A DNA stretch of 64,000 nucleotides from Acidimicrobiales bacterium (GTDB lineage Bacteria; Actinomycetota; Acidimicrobiia; Acidimicrobiales; SZUA-35): assembly GCA_041394265.1 (NCBI GenBank), contig JAWKIO010000005.1:4216001-4280000 (forward strand), given 5' to 3'. Within the stretch, counting starts at the first letter, position 1. The number at the start of each line of letters is the position of its first letter. The notes beneath the pieces were generated by a model. The model did not search any database. It was not told the DNA's origin and was given only the letters and a program-made list of their open reading frames with translations. Positions 16,451 through 25,202 of the stretch are shown here, in pieces. The position numbers and the translations under genes are program-made.

Positions 16451-17806
16451 ATGGCTGCCCCTGATACCGACACGAGCCCGACCACCGATTCGGTGGCAAA
16501 CGACCCCGAGCTCTTCGACAAGATCGTCAACCTGTCGAAGCGGCGTGGCGTGGTCTACCCGTCCGCCGAGATCTACGGCGGCTTCCGCTCCACCTACGAC
16601 TATGGGCCTGTCGGCGTGCTGCTCCTGCGCAACGTGAAAGACGCCTGGTGGCGCTCCATGGTGCAGAAGCGCCACGACGTGGTCGGGCTCGACGCCTCGA
16701 TCCTGTCGCCCCCAGCTATCTGGGAAGCCTCCGGCCACCTGGCCAACTTCAGCGATCCGCTGGTCGACTGCCGCAAGTGCGGCAGCCGCCATCGTCTCGA
16801 CAAGCTCGATGATCCCGAGGTCTGCCCCACGTGCGGCGCGAAAGGCGAGTTCACCGAGCCACGCCAGTTCAATCTCATGTTCAAGACCCACGCCGGCCCG
16901 GTCGAAGGAGCCGGCCACGAGGTCTTCCTGCGACCCGAGACCGCGCAGGGCATGTTCATCAACTTCGCGAACGTGCTCTACACCAGCCGCAAGAAGCCAC
17001 CATTCGGCATCGCCCAGATCGGCAAGAGCTTCCGCAACGAGATCACGCCCGGCAACTTCGTGTTCCGCACCCGTGAGTTCGAGCAGATGGAGCTCGAGTT
17101 CTTCGTGCCGCCGGCCGAGGCGTCCGACTGGTACGAGTACTGGTGCCAGACCCGGCTCCAGTGGTACCTCGACCTGGGGATCCCGGCCGAGAAGCTGCGC
17201 TTGCGGGCCCATGACGCCGACGAGCTCAGCCACTACTCAGCCGGCACCAGCGACGTCGAGTTCCTGTTCCCGTGGGGTTGGGACGAGCTCGAGGGCATCG
17301 CCAACCGGGGCGAGTTCGACCTCACCCAACACTCGAACCACTCGGGCAACAAGCTCGACTTCTTCGACCAGGCCAACAACGAGCGCTACATCCCACACGT
17401 AATCGAGCCGGCCGCCGGCGCCACCCGAACGATGATGGCCTTCCTCATGGCGGCCTACGACGAGGAGCAGGTCAACGACGACACCCGCATCGTGCTCCGG
17501 CTGCATCACAAGCTGGCGCCGTTCAAGGTGGCCGTGCTGCCGCTGTCCAAGAAGCCCGAGTTGTCGGGACCGGCCAGCGAGCTGTTCGAGCGTCTCGCCG
17601 ATCGCTGGATGTGCGACTACGACGAGACCCAGAACATTGGCAAGCGCTACCGCCGCCAAGACGAGATCGGTACGCCGTACTGCGTCACGTTCGACTTCGA
17701 TTCGCTCGAGGATCAGGCCGTCACGGTTCGTGAGCGTGACTCGATGGAGCAGGTGCGCCTGCCGCTCGATCAGATCGAGGCGTGGCTCGCCGAACGACTC
17801 GCCTGA
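16451..17806 (+). CDS. glyS: Glycine-tRNA ligase (alpha2 type)
   Basis: A class II aminoacyl-tRNA synthetase of 451 aa that charges tRNA-Gly. It is the homodimeric, single-chain type (glyQS form) rather than the alpha/beta tetramer. Visible elements are SAEIYGGFRSTYDYGPVGV near the N-terminus, zinc-ligand-like pairs CRKCG and CPTCG, motif 2 (FRNEITPGNFVFRTREFEQM), RPETAQGMFINF, and the C-terminal anticodon-binding domain (APFKVAVLPLSKK). ATG at 16451 lies eight bases after TAGCCT. The N-terminal ~20 residues are Thr/Asp-rich and variable. It is divergent from the RDD gene and stands before the PPDK-like gene, which has its own box. Confidence 0.95.
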   Translation: MAAPDTDTSPTTDSVANDPELFDKIVNLSKRRGVVYPSAEIYGGFRSTYDYGPVGVLLLRNVKDAWWRSMVQKRHDVVGLDASILSPPAIWEASGHLANFSDPLVDCRKCGSRHRLDKLDDPEVCPTCGAKGEFTEPRQFNLMFKTHAGPVEGAGHEVFLRPETAQGMFINFANVLYTSRKKPPFGIAQIGKSFRNEITPGNFVFRTREFEQMELEFFVPPAEASDWYEYWCQTRLQWYLDLGIPAEKLRLRAHDADELSHYSAGTSDVEFLFPWGWDELEGIANRGEFDLTQHSNHSGNKLDFFDQANNERYIPHVIEPAAGATRTMMAFLMAAYDEEQVNDDTRIVLRLHHKLAPFKVAVLPLSKKPELSGPASELFERLADRWMCDYDETQNIGKRYRRQDEIGTPYCVTFDFDSLEDQAVTVRERDSMEQVRLPLDQIEAWLAERLA

Positions 17807-17853
17807 GCGTTGCGATCGCGCCGCTGAGGCGAGACACCCGGCGAGTTTGCTCG

Positions 17854-17859
17854 TAGTCT
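17854..17859 (+). promoter_or_regulatory. TAGTCT -10-like box for the PPDK-like gene
   Basis: TAGTCT ends seven bases before ATG 17867, with no Shine-Dalgarno between. A leaderless start is likely. Confidence 0.4.
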
Positions 17860-17866
17860 CGGCGCC

Positions 17867-20467
17867 ATGCGCGCCATCTACACGCTCGATCACGCCCACG
17901 ACGTCTCGTTCGACGAGCTGGTTGCGATGCTCGGGCGTACCGGTGCGACGTTGGCCGACATCAGCGTCGGCCTCGGACTGCCCGTGCCGCCGGGTTTCGT
18001 GGTCACCACGTTGGCGTGTCGGTCGTTCCTCGCCACCGGGGCGTTCGCCGAGGCCGACATCGACGAGGCTCGTGAGGAGACCCGCCGGCTCGCTCGGGCC
18101 GATGGCTTCCCGCTGCTCGTCGGCGTTCGTCCCAGCACGCCGACCTTCATGCCGGGAGCGGCCCCGGTGGTGCTCAACGTCGGTCTGAACGACGAGACGG
18201 TGGTGGAGCTGGCCGAGGCCACAGGTGACGAGCGGTTCGCCTACGACTCGTATCGGCGGCTGATCCAGATGTACGGCAACGTGGTGTGTGGCGTGCCGAT
18301 CGAGGAGTTCGAGCGCCGGATCGACGGGGCCAAGACCATGGCCGGCGTCACCACCGAGAGCGAGCTCGGTGTCGCCGAGTCACGGCTGCTGGCCCAGACC
18401 TTCCTGACCATGCTCGACCAGCGGGGCACCCCGTTTCCCCAAGACGTCGAACGCCAGGTGCTCGCCGCAGTCGAGGCCGTGTTCCGGAGTTGGGACTCCC
18501 CACAGGCCCGGGCCTACCGGCAGCGGGAGAACATCCCGCACGACCTGGGCATGGCGGTCATCGTGCAACAGATGGTGTTCGGCAACCGCGACGAGCGATC
18601 GGGGAGCGGGCTCGCCTTCTCCCGCCATCCCGTCACCGGGGCGAAGGAACCCTATGGTGACTTCCGAGTCGGCGGCCAGGGCGTCGATGCCGGTACCGCG
18701 CCGGTCGTCGCGATCGGAGACCTCCGTGACCGGCTGCCTGAGGCCTGGGCCCAGTTGGAGGCATCGTTCGCTGTCCTCGAATCGCACTACCGAGACATGA
18801 TCAGCCTCGACTTCGCCGTCGAACAGGGGACCCTGCAGTTCCTCGGCGTTCGACCGGGTGACCGGTCGGGAGCAGCCGCCGTGCGTATCGCCAAGCAGCT
18901 GGCCGACCCCGACGACCTCGGGCTCGATCGAAGCGAGGCCCTGTTGCGGGTCACCGCCGATCACCTCGACCAGATCCTGCACCCTCAGTTCAGCGGCCCC
19001 GGTGTGTCGCCGATCGCATCCGGACTCGGGGCCTCGCCCGGCGCGGCGGTCGGTGCGGTCTACTTCGATCCGAACACCGCCGTCGACGCCTACGACGAGG
19101 GCATCGACGTCATCTTGGTGAAGGACGAGACGTCGCCCGAAGATGTGCACGGCATGGCGATCGCCGAGGGCATCCTCACCACCAAGGGTGGGTTGGCGAG
19201 CCACGCAGCGGTCGTCGCCCGGGGATGGGGCAAACCGGCGGTGTGCGGTGCCGGCGGCATCACGATCGGCGAGGGCCTGTTCACGGTCGGCAACCTGGTC
19301 GTGCGAGAGGGCGACATCATCAGCCTCGACGGCGCGACGGGCGAGGTGTTCCTTGGTGCCGTCGACCTGTCCGAGGGTGACGTCCCGGCCGAGATGCACG
19401 AGATCTTGGGGTGGGCCGACGAGATCCGCGCCGGCAAGCTCGCCGTACGGGCCAACGCCGACACGCCCGACGATGCGCTCGTCGCACGCGAGTACGGAGC
19501 CGAAGGCATCGGTCTGTGCCGGACTGAGCACCAGTTCCTGGGTGAGCGTCTGCCGATCGTCCAGCGGATGATCCTGGCCGAGTCGCAACAGGAGCAGCTC
19601 GACTCACTCGTCGAACTGGGTGAGGTGCAGCGCAGCGACTACATCGCTCTCCTCGAGGCAATGGACGGGCTGCCGGTCACCGTCCGGCTGCTCGACCCGC
19701 CGCTGCATGAGTTCCTGCCCGACATCACCGAACTCCTGGTCCGCCAGGCCTCCACCGGCATCTCGGCGGCCGAGGCTCGGCTGCTGGCGGCCGCCCAGGC
19801 CAACCACGAGGAGAACCCGATGCTCGGCACCCGGGGTGTGCGCCTCGGCATCCTCAAACCGCACCTGTACCGAACCCAGGTCAAGGCGTTGCTGTCGGCC
19901 GCCGCCGAACGGGCCGACGGGGGAGGGCAACCGATCGTCGAGATCATGATCCCGCTGATCGTGAGTCGCCAGGAACTCGAACTGGTCCGATCGTGGGTGG
20001 TCGACGAGATCGAACAGGTCAACGCCGACCGGTCCGAGCCGCTGTCGGTCAGCGTCGGCACGATGATCGAGACACCTCGCGCTGCGGTGCGGGCCGGTGA
20101 AATCGCCAACGTCGCCGACTTCTTCAGCTTCGGCACCAACGACCTCACCCAGATGACCTTCGGATTCAGTCGCGACGACGTCGAATCCAGCTTCATCCGG
20201 CTCTACTGCGACCTCGAGCTGCTGGGTGCGAACCCGTTCGACACGATCGACGAGGCTGGCGTCGGTGAGCTGGTGCGGCGGGCCGCGGCCGACGCTCGCG
20301 AGACCAAGCCCGGTATCAAACTCGGCGTCTGTGGTGAGCACGGCGGTGACCCGGCGAGCATCGATCTGTTCTGGCGCTGCGGGCTCGACTATGTCTCCTG
20401 CTCACCATTCCGGGTGCCGATCGCCCGTCTCGCTGCGGCCCAGGCCATCGTGCGCTCCGAGGGCTGA
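17867..20467 (+). CDS. Pyruvate phosphate dikinase-like enzyme with divergent ATP half
   Basis: An 866-aa protein spanning the full PPDK layout. The C-terminal PEP/pyruvate domain is well conserved (LCRTEHQFL, LDPPLHEFLP, SFGTNDLTQMTFGFSRDD, GVCGEHGGDP). The swivelling domain holds the phospho-histidine in GGLASHAAVVARGWG (His446). The N-terminal nucleotide-binding half departs from the family: GGKGA is LGRTGA, SMPGMMDTxLNLGLND is FMPGAAPVVLNVGLND (about 94-109), and the LQTR ATP-ligand segment is LGVR (about 326-329). Known PPDK converts pyruvate, ATP and Pi to PEP, AMP and PPi. Here the phosphoryl donor may differ or the ATP half may be weakened. The start is ATG at 17867. It is probably a single-gene unit between glyS and dnaG. 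Confidence 0.82.
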   Translation: MRAIYTLDHAHDVSFDELVAMLGRTGATLADISVGLGLPVPPGFVVTTLACRSFLATGAFAEADIDEAREETRRLARADGFPLLVGVRPSTPTFMPGAAPVVLNVGLNDETVVELAEATGDERFAYDSYRRLIQMYGNVVCGVPIEEFERRIDGAKTMAGVTTESELGVAESRLLAQTFLTMLDQRGTPFPQDVERQVLAAVEAVFRSWDSPQARAYRQRENIPHDLGMAVIVQQMVFGNRDERSGSGLAFSRHPVTGAKEPYGDFRVGGQGVDAGTAPVVAIGDLRDRLPEAWAQLEASFAVLESHYRDMISLDFAVEQGTLQFLGVRPGDRSGAAAVRIAKQLADPDDLGLDRSEALLRVTADHLDQILHPQFSGPGVSPIASGLGASPGAAVGAVYFDPNTAVDAYDEGIDVILVKDETSPEDVHGMAIAEGILTTKGGLASHAAVVARGWGKPAVCGAGGITIGEGLFTVGNLVVREGDIISLDGATGEVFLGAVDLSEGDVPAEMHEILGWADEIRAGKLAVRANADTPDDALVAREYGAEGIGLCRTEHQFLGERLPIVQRMILAESQQEQLDSLVELGEVQRSDYIALLEAMDGLPVTVRLLDPPLHEFLPDITELLVRQASTGISAAEARLLAAAQANHEENPMLGTRGVRLGILKPHLYRTQVKALLSAAAERADGGGQPIVEIMIPLIVSRQELELVRSWVVDEIEQVNADRSEPLSVSVGTMIETPRAAVRAGEIANVADFFSFGTNDLTQMTFGFSRDDVESSFIRLYCDLELLGANPFDTIDEAGVGELVRRAAADARETKPGIKLGVCGEHGGDPASIDLFWRCGLDYVSCSPFRVPIARLAAAQAIVRSEG

Positions 20468-20498
20468 GCGCGGCCATCTCGCTGTCGTCTCCCCCTGG

Positions 20499-20504
20499 TA
20501 GTTT
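20499..20504 (+). promoter_or_regulatory. TAGTTT -10-like box for dnaG
   Basis: TAGTTT ends six bases before the GTG start at 20511. TCCTCCT lies between and is not a Shine-Dalgarno. Leaderless dnaG-rpoD mRNA is likely. Confidence 0.4.
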
Positions 20505-20510
20505 CCTCCT

Positions 20511-22289
20511 GTGGGGATCGTCGACGAAGACATCGTTCGCGTTCGCGAGCAATCAGACATCGTCGCGGTGATCACGCAGTACACCCAGCTGCGCCGAGTC
20601 GGCCGCCGGTTCACCGGCCTCTGTCCGTTCCATTCCGAGAAGTCCGGATCGTTCTCGGTGAACGCCGAGGAGGGGTTGTACTACTGCTTTGGTTGCGGGG
20701 CGAAGGGCGACACGATCACCTTCGTCAAGGAGAAGGAGCAGCTCGACTTCGTCGGCGCCGTGGAGTGGCTGGCCAACAAGTTCAACCTCACCCTGCGCTA
20801 CACCGACGCCAACGAGGGCGAGGAGCGCAAGGCCCGCAAGCGGCTCTACGACGCCCTCGGGCGTGCGGTCGACTTCTACCACGACCGCCTGCTCCACAGT
20901 GCTGATGCGGGTGCCGCCCGTAGCTACCTGCGTCAGCGGGGCTACGACGGCGACATCGTTCGGCAGTACCGAATCGGCTGGGCCCCCGAAGGGTGGGACC
21001 ACCTCTCGAAGGCGTTGCGGTTGTCGAACAAGGAATGGGTCGACTCCGGGCTGGGCGGGATCAACCGCAACCAGAGCCAGTACGACTTCTTCCGGGGTCG
21101 GGTGCTGTTCCCGATCTTCGACGCCCAGGACCGCCCCATGGGCTTCGGCGGGCGGATCCTGCCGGGGTCGGATGACGCCCGCAAGTATGTGAACTCGGCC
21201 GACTCGGGCGTCTACAGCAAGAGTCGCGTGCTCTACGGGCTCAACTGGGCCAAGGCCGACATCGTCGCGGCCGACGAGGTCATCGTGTGTGAGGGCTACA
21301 CCGATGTGATCGGCTTCGGCCAGGCCGGAGCGCCTCGTGCCGTCGCCACGTGCGGGACGGCCCTCACCGACGAACACGTGAAGCTACTGCGACGTTTCGC
21401 CCGCAAGGTCGTGCTGTCGTTCGACGCCGACGCAGCCGGTCAGAACGCGGCCGCCCGGTTCTACGAGTGGGAGAAGGCGCACGATCTCGAAGTGCTCGTC
21501 GCCGATCTGCCCGACGGGGTCGACCCCGGCGATCTCGCCCGTGAGAACCCGGCCCGGCTGGCGGCCGCCGTCACCAACGCTCGGCCGTTCCTGGAGTTCC
21601 GTGTGGAGCGGGCGCTGGCCGCCGGCAACCTGTCGTCGGTCGAGGGGCGGGCCCGCACCGCCGAGGCTGCCCTGGCGATGGTGGCCGAGCATCCCGACCG
21701 GATCGTGCGCGATCAGTACGCCTACACGATCGCCGACCGCTGCCGGATCTCGGAAGACCTGGTGCGGGAGATGGCGGCCAACGGTGTCGCCCGGGTCGAG
21801 CGAGCGAAGGCGGAGGTTGCGCCCCGACGCGTGTCGTCCGGCGTGCACCACCCCACGGAGTACGAGGCCCTCAAGCTCGTGGTGCATCGGCGCGACGAGA
21901 TGGCTCGGCTGATCCTGCCCGACCTGTTCACCCAGGACCTACTGGCCACCGCCTACGACGCCGTCATCGGTACGCCGTCGATCCATGCGGCCATCGACGC
22001 GGCCGGACCCGAGGTCGGCGACCTCATCCAGCGCGTGTCGGTCGAGGAGCCGACGAGCGAACCGATCGACGTCGCTTGCCTGCTGTGGCGGCGGTTCCTC
22101 GACGTCCAGATCGACGAAGGTCGACGCGCGGCCAAGGGAGCGGTCGATCCGGTCGACATCGGCGACATCAATCACCGGCTGTCCTGGCTGATGACGAACC
22201 ATTATGCGCTGATGGATCCAGACCGGCAGGCGGCGGTGGTCGATGGCTTGCTAGCTTGGATGGTCCAGCCCCAGGAGGAGGTCTCTTGA
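20511..22289 (+). CDS. dnaG: DNA primase DnaG
   Basis: A 592-aa primase that synthesises RNA primers at the fork. The N-terminal zinc-binding domain has CPFHSEKSGSF and YYCFGCGAKGD (CHC2 ligands). The central TOPRIM domain has VCEGYTDVIGFGQAG and SFDADAAGQNAA. The C-terminal ~150 residues are the variable helicase-interaction region. The start is GTG at 20511, immediately after a TAGTTT box. Its last codons overlap the TTG start of rpoD, the classical dnaG-rpoD macromolecular-synthesis operon (the rpsU component is absent here). Confidence 0.95.
   Translation: MGIVDEDIVRVREQSDIVAVITQYTQLRRVGRRFTGLCPFHSEKSGSFSVNAEEGLYYCFGCGAKGDTITFVKEKEQLDFVGAVEWLANKFNLTLRYTDANEGEERKARKRLYDALGRAVDFYHDRLLHSADAGAARSYLRQRGYDGDIVRQYRIGWAPEGWDHLSKALRLSNKEWVDSGLGGINRNQSQYDFFRGRVLFPIFDAQDRPMGFGGRILPGSDDARKYVNSADSGVYSKSRVLYGLNWAKADIVAADEVIVCEGYTDVIGFGQAGAPRAVATCGTALTDEHVKLLRRFARKVVLSFDADAAGQNAAARFYEWEKAHDLEVLVADLPDGVDPGDLARENPARLAAAVTNARPFLEFRVERALAAGNLSSVEGRARTAEAALAMVAEHPDRIVRDQYAYTIADRCRISEDLVREMAANGVARVERAKAEVAPRRVSSGVHHPTEYEALKLVVHRRDEMARLILPDLFTQDLLATAYDAVIGTPSIHAAIDAAGPEVGDLIQRVSVEEPTSEPIDVACLLWRRFLDVQIDEGRRAAKGAVDPVDIGDINHRLSWLMTNHYALMDPDRQAAVVDGLLAWMVQPQEEVS
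22273..22280 (+). promoter_or_regulatory. Strong Shine-Dalgarno fixing the TTG start of rpoD
   Basis: AGGAGGAG, near-perfect anti-16S complement, sits inside the dnaG 3' end five bases before TTG 22286. It decides the unusual start codon. Confidence 0.8.
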
Positions 22290-23518
22290 CTGACCGGCCC
22301 GTCGCCGAGCTACCGAGCGAGTTCACCGAGGAACATCGGGATCGTTTGGTGCTGCGTGCGCGCGGTGGCCGTTCCCTGAACCCCGAAGACGTCATCGAGG
22401 TCATGAAGCGGGTCGAGTTGACGCCCGCGGTGCTCGACGCCGTCAAGAACTGGCTGGACGCCAACGACATCCCCTTCGACGACGACCCGGTCGAGATCGA
22501 GGAGTCCCCGGTCGATGCCAACGGTCACCGCAAGTCTCGGTTGCGTGATGACCCGGCCCGCGTCGCCGCCATCGCCATGGCCCGGGCCAACGGCTCGTCC
22601 GACCCGGTTCGGATGTACCTGAAGGAGATCGGCAAGGTCCCGCTCCTCAGCTCGGCCGAAGAAGTCGAACTCGCCACCCGCATCGACGCCGGTGCGGCCG
22701 CCTCACTCGAGGTCGCCGAGGCGATCGCCAACGAGACCTGGCACTCGCTGCCGCTCGCCGAGCAACGTCGGTTGCGTCGGATCGTGGCCGACGGCCACCG
22801 GGCCCGTAGCGAACTCACCTCGGCCAACCTCCGCCTCGTCGTGTCGATCGCCAAGCGCTACGTCGGGCGCAGCGTGCCGATGCTCGACCTGATCCAAGAG
22901 GGCAACCTCGGCCTCATGCGAGCGGTCGAGAAGTTCGACCACTCGAAGGGTTTCAAGTTCTCCACCTACGCCACCTGGTGGATCCGCCAAGCCATCACCC
23001 GGGCCATCGCCGACCAGTCCCGCACCATCCGGGTGCCGGTGCACATGGTCGAGTCGATCAACAAGGTCGTCCGCCAGCAGCGAGCGATGCTGCAGAAGCT
23101 CGAGCGGGAGCCCACCATGGCCGAGCTGGCCGAGGCGGTCGACCTGTCCGAGGAGAAGGTCGCCGAGATCCTGCGCTACGCCCAGCAGGACCCACTGTCG
23201 CTCGACTCGCCGATCGGTGAGGAAGACGACACGTCGATGGCCGACTTCATCCCCGACAAGGCCGCTGCGCCGCTCGACATCACCGCACGCAAGCTGTTGG
23301 CCGAGACGGTCAACGAGGTGCTGAGTGATCTCTCAGAGCGCGAGGCCGACGTGGTCCGTCTGCGATTTGGCCTGGTCGACGGGCGGCCTCGGACCCTGGA
23401 AGAGGTGGGCAAGGAGTTCGGCGTCACCAGGGAGCGAATCCGGCAGATCGAGTCGAAGACCCTGGCCAAGCTCCGTCACCCGCTGCGCAGCGACCGTCTT
23501 CGGGACTATCTCGACTAA
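22286..23518 (+). CDS. rpoD: Principal RNA polymerase sigma factor (sigma-70)
   Basis: A 410-aa group 1/2 sigma factor. Region 1.2 begins at SDPVRMYLKEIG. Region 2 has DLIQEGNLGLMRAVEKFD and FSTYATWWIRQAI (core binding and -10 recognition). Region 3 follows, and region 4.2 has TLEEVGKEFGVTRERIRQIE (-35 recognition). The ~95-residue N-terminus is acidic and much shorter than enterobacterial region 1.1. I place the start at TTG 22286: AGGAGGAG lies five bases upstream and the TTG overlaps the dnaG stop codon (TTGA), indicating coupled translation. tRNA-Asn lies 44 bp downstream. Conservation suggests the housekeeping sigma factor. Confidence 0.93.
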   Translation: MTDRPVAELPSEFTEEHRDRLVLRARGGRSLNPEDVIEVMKRVELTPAVLDAVKNWLDANDIPFDDDPVEIEESPVDANGHRKSRLRDDPARVAAIAMARANGSSDPVRMYLKEIGKVPLLSSAEEVELATRIDAGAAASLEVAEAIANETWHSLPLAEQRRLRRIVADGHRARSELTSANLRLVVSIAKRYVGRSVPMLDLIQEGNLGLMRAVEKFDHSKGFKFSTYATWWIRQAITRAIADQSRTIRVPVHMVESINKVVRQQRAMLQKLEREPTMAELAEAVDLSEEKVAEILRYAQQDPLSLDSPIGEEDDTSMADFIPDKAAAPLDITARKLLAETVNEVLSDLSEREADVVRLRFGLVDGRPRTLEEVGKEFGVTRERIRQIESKTLAKLRHPLRSDRLRDYLD

Positions 23519-23562
23519 ACCGCCACGATCGGGTGTTGGCTTGCTATCCTCGGCATTCGCCT

Positions 23563-23635
23563 TCGGGGGTAGCTCAGCTGGCAGAGCAATTGACTGTTAA
23601 TCAATGGGTCGTGAGTTCGAGCCTCACCCCCCGAG
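23563..23635 (+). tRNA. tRNA-Asn (anticodon GTT)
   Basis: A 73-nt cloverleaf. Acceptor TCGGGGG pairs with CCCCCGA; the anticodon stem ATTGA/TCAAT encloses loop CTGTTAA with anticodon GTT at 23596-23598; the T-arm is GTGAG-TTCGAGC-CTCAC. The discriminator is G and CCA is not encoded. Confidence 0.97.
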
Positions 23636-23640
23636 CAAAC

Positions 23641-23677
23641 AACATCGCCGCTCCGGTTCCACCGGGGCGGCGATGTT
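23641..23677 (+). terminator. Intrinsic terminator after tRNA-Asn
   Basis: A 16-bp stem (23641-23656 with 23662-23677, one G-T pair) and a 5-nt loop, followed by CGTTTT. It starts five bases after the tRNA end. Confidence 0.85.
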
Positions 23678-23708
23678 CGTTTTCACCGGTTCCGTGCCCA
23701 AAACGGCA

Positions 23709-23754
23709 AACCTCCGGGCCTACGTACGCTCAGCCGTACGCCAACCCGGAGGTT
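23709..23754. terminator. Palindrome with CGTACG core between convergent genes
   Basis: Outer arms AACCTCCGGG and CCCGGAGGTT flank an inner CGTACG/CGTACG stem with loop CTCAGC. It lies between tRNA-Asn (+) and the CoA-transferase (-), so it may terminate the minus-strand gene or both. Its 19-base core (reverse complement GCGTACGGCTGAGCGTACG) recurs at 29511-29529 in a different outer stem. Confidence 0.65.
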
Positions 23755-23809
23755 CGCCGAGAATTCGGTGTCGGCTGCCGACAGGTATTCCGAGATCGTG
23801 TCGCTCGGG

Positions 23810-25084
23810 TCAGGGTTGCCAGGCGCCCGCCTCGACGACGGCGGCGATCTCGTCGTCGTCGTAGCCGAGCTCGGTGAGGATCTCGGCGGTACTCGAACCT
23901 GGCACCGGGCAATGGCGCCACACGCCCGGATTGCCGGAGGCGAAGCGGACCGGGTCACGCACCACTCGGTATGCACCTTCGGTGGGGTGCTCATGCAGTT
24001 CGATCATCCCGACTTGGGCAAAGTGGGGGTCGTCGTCGATGTGTTCGAGGTCGACCACGGGCACGGCGGGGATCGAGGCGGCGTCGCAGAGTTGCATCCA
24101 CTCCTCGGTCGTGTGCTGGGCCATGAACGTGTCGAGGAGTTCGTAGAGCGGGTCGACGTTGGCCACCCGTGAGTTCACCGAGGCGAAGCGGGGGTCGTCG
24201 GCCAGTTCGGGCTCGCCGACGAGCGCGAAGAAGTCGCGCCAGTTCTGGTCGCTGTAGGGGAGGATGCACACCCAACCGTCGGCCGACCGGCGGGGGCGAC
24301 GGTGCGGGGTGAGGAGGCGCTGGTAGCTGAACGGCGGCTCCTTGGGCTCGAGGGTATGGCCGTTCAGATGCTCGACCAGGTTGAAGCTGGCGACCGACTC
24401 GGCCATCGGGACCTCGATGGCGTCACCGTGACCGGTCATGGCCTTCCGATAGAGCGCAGCCAGGACGGCATAGACGATGTGGAGCCCGCTGATCTTGTCG
24501 GCGGCGATGGTGGGCACGTAGGCCGGTTCCCCGCCCATCCACGCCGCCATGGACGCCATGCCGGACGCAGCCTGGATCACATCGTCGTAGGCCGCCTTGC
24601 CGGCGTAGGGGCCGGAGCTGTCGAAGCCGGTGGCGCCGCAGTAGATGATGTCGGACTTGCGGGCGGCGACCGAGTCGTAGTCGAGCCCGAGGCGCGCGAG
24701 TGCCGCCGGTCGCATGTTCGAGATGAAGACGTCGCACGAGGCGATCACGTCGAGGACCGCCCGGTGCCCGGCCTCGGATTTGAGGTCGAGGACGATGCTG
24801 CGCTTGTTGCGCTGCAGGTTGAGGCTCATTGCTCCCATGCCGGGCGATCGTTTGGGGTCGAAGTCGCGCATGAAGTCGACGACCGGCGCTTCGATCTTGA
24901 TCACATCGGCGCCGAGATCGCCCAGGATCCTGGTGGCCATCGGGCCCATGACGACGGTGGTCAGATCGGCGATGCGGACCCCCGCCAGCGGGCCCGTTGG
25001 TGCGGACGGATCGACGGCGTCGGCCGCCGTGTCGGTCGTGTGATCCAACGGAGCGTGGGGTGTGGGCGCGGCAGGGTCGTGCAT
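23810..25084 (-). CDS. CaiB/BaiF family III CoA-transferase
   Basis: A 424-aa protein of the family III CoA-transferases, which move CoA between carboxylic acids by a mixed-anhydride mechanism using an active-site Asp. Family elements: LAGVRIADLTTVVMGPMATRILGDLGADVIKIE at the start of the domain (about 35-67), RNKRSIVLDLKS, and GFDSSGPYAGKAAYDDVIQA. The first ~30 residues are a Pro/Ala/Thr-rich extension. I chose ATG at 25084; an in-frame ATG 21 bases upstream is equally open. The substrate cannot be inferred; the neighbouring APH-fold kinase and other acyl-CoA genes suggest acyl-CoA catabolism. It is divergent from the phosphotransferase. Confidence 0.88.
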   Translation of the reverse strand: MHDPAAPTPHAPLDHTTDTAADAVDPSAPTGPLAGVRIADLTTVVMGPMATRILGDLGADVIKIEAPVVDFMRDFDPKRSPGMGAMSLNLQRNKRSIVLDLKSEAGHRAVLDVIASCDVFISNMRPAALARLGLDYDSVAARKSDIIYCGATGFDSSGPYAGKAAYDDVIQAASGMASMAAWMGGEPAYVPTIAADKISGLHIVYAVLAALYRKAMTGHGDAIEVPMAESVASFNLVEHLNGHTLEPKEPPFSYQRLLTPHRRPRRSADGWVCILPYSDQNWRDFFALVGEPELADDPRFASVNSRVANVDPLYELLDTFMAQHTTEEWMQLCDAASIPAVPVVDLEHIDDDPHFAQVGMIELHEHPTEGAYRVVRDPVRFASGNPGVWRHCPVPGSSTAEILTELGYDDDEIAAVVEAGAWQP

Positions 25085-25202
25085 GCGACCATCGTGGCCC
25101 ATTCCGGGGGTGATCACAGCATTTCCGGCAGGTGAACTCCGGTGATGTGGCGGGTCGACCGCCGTTGGACCATTGGCGTGGGAAGTGGCAGGCTGACCGG
25201 TC

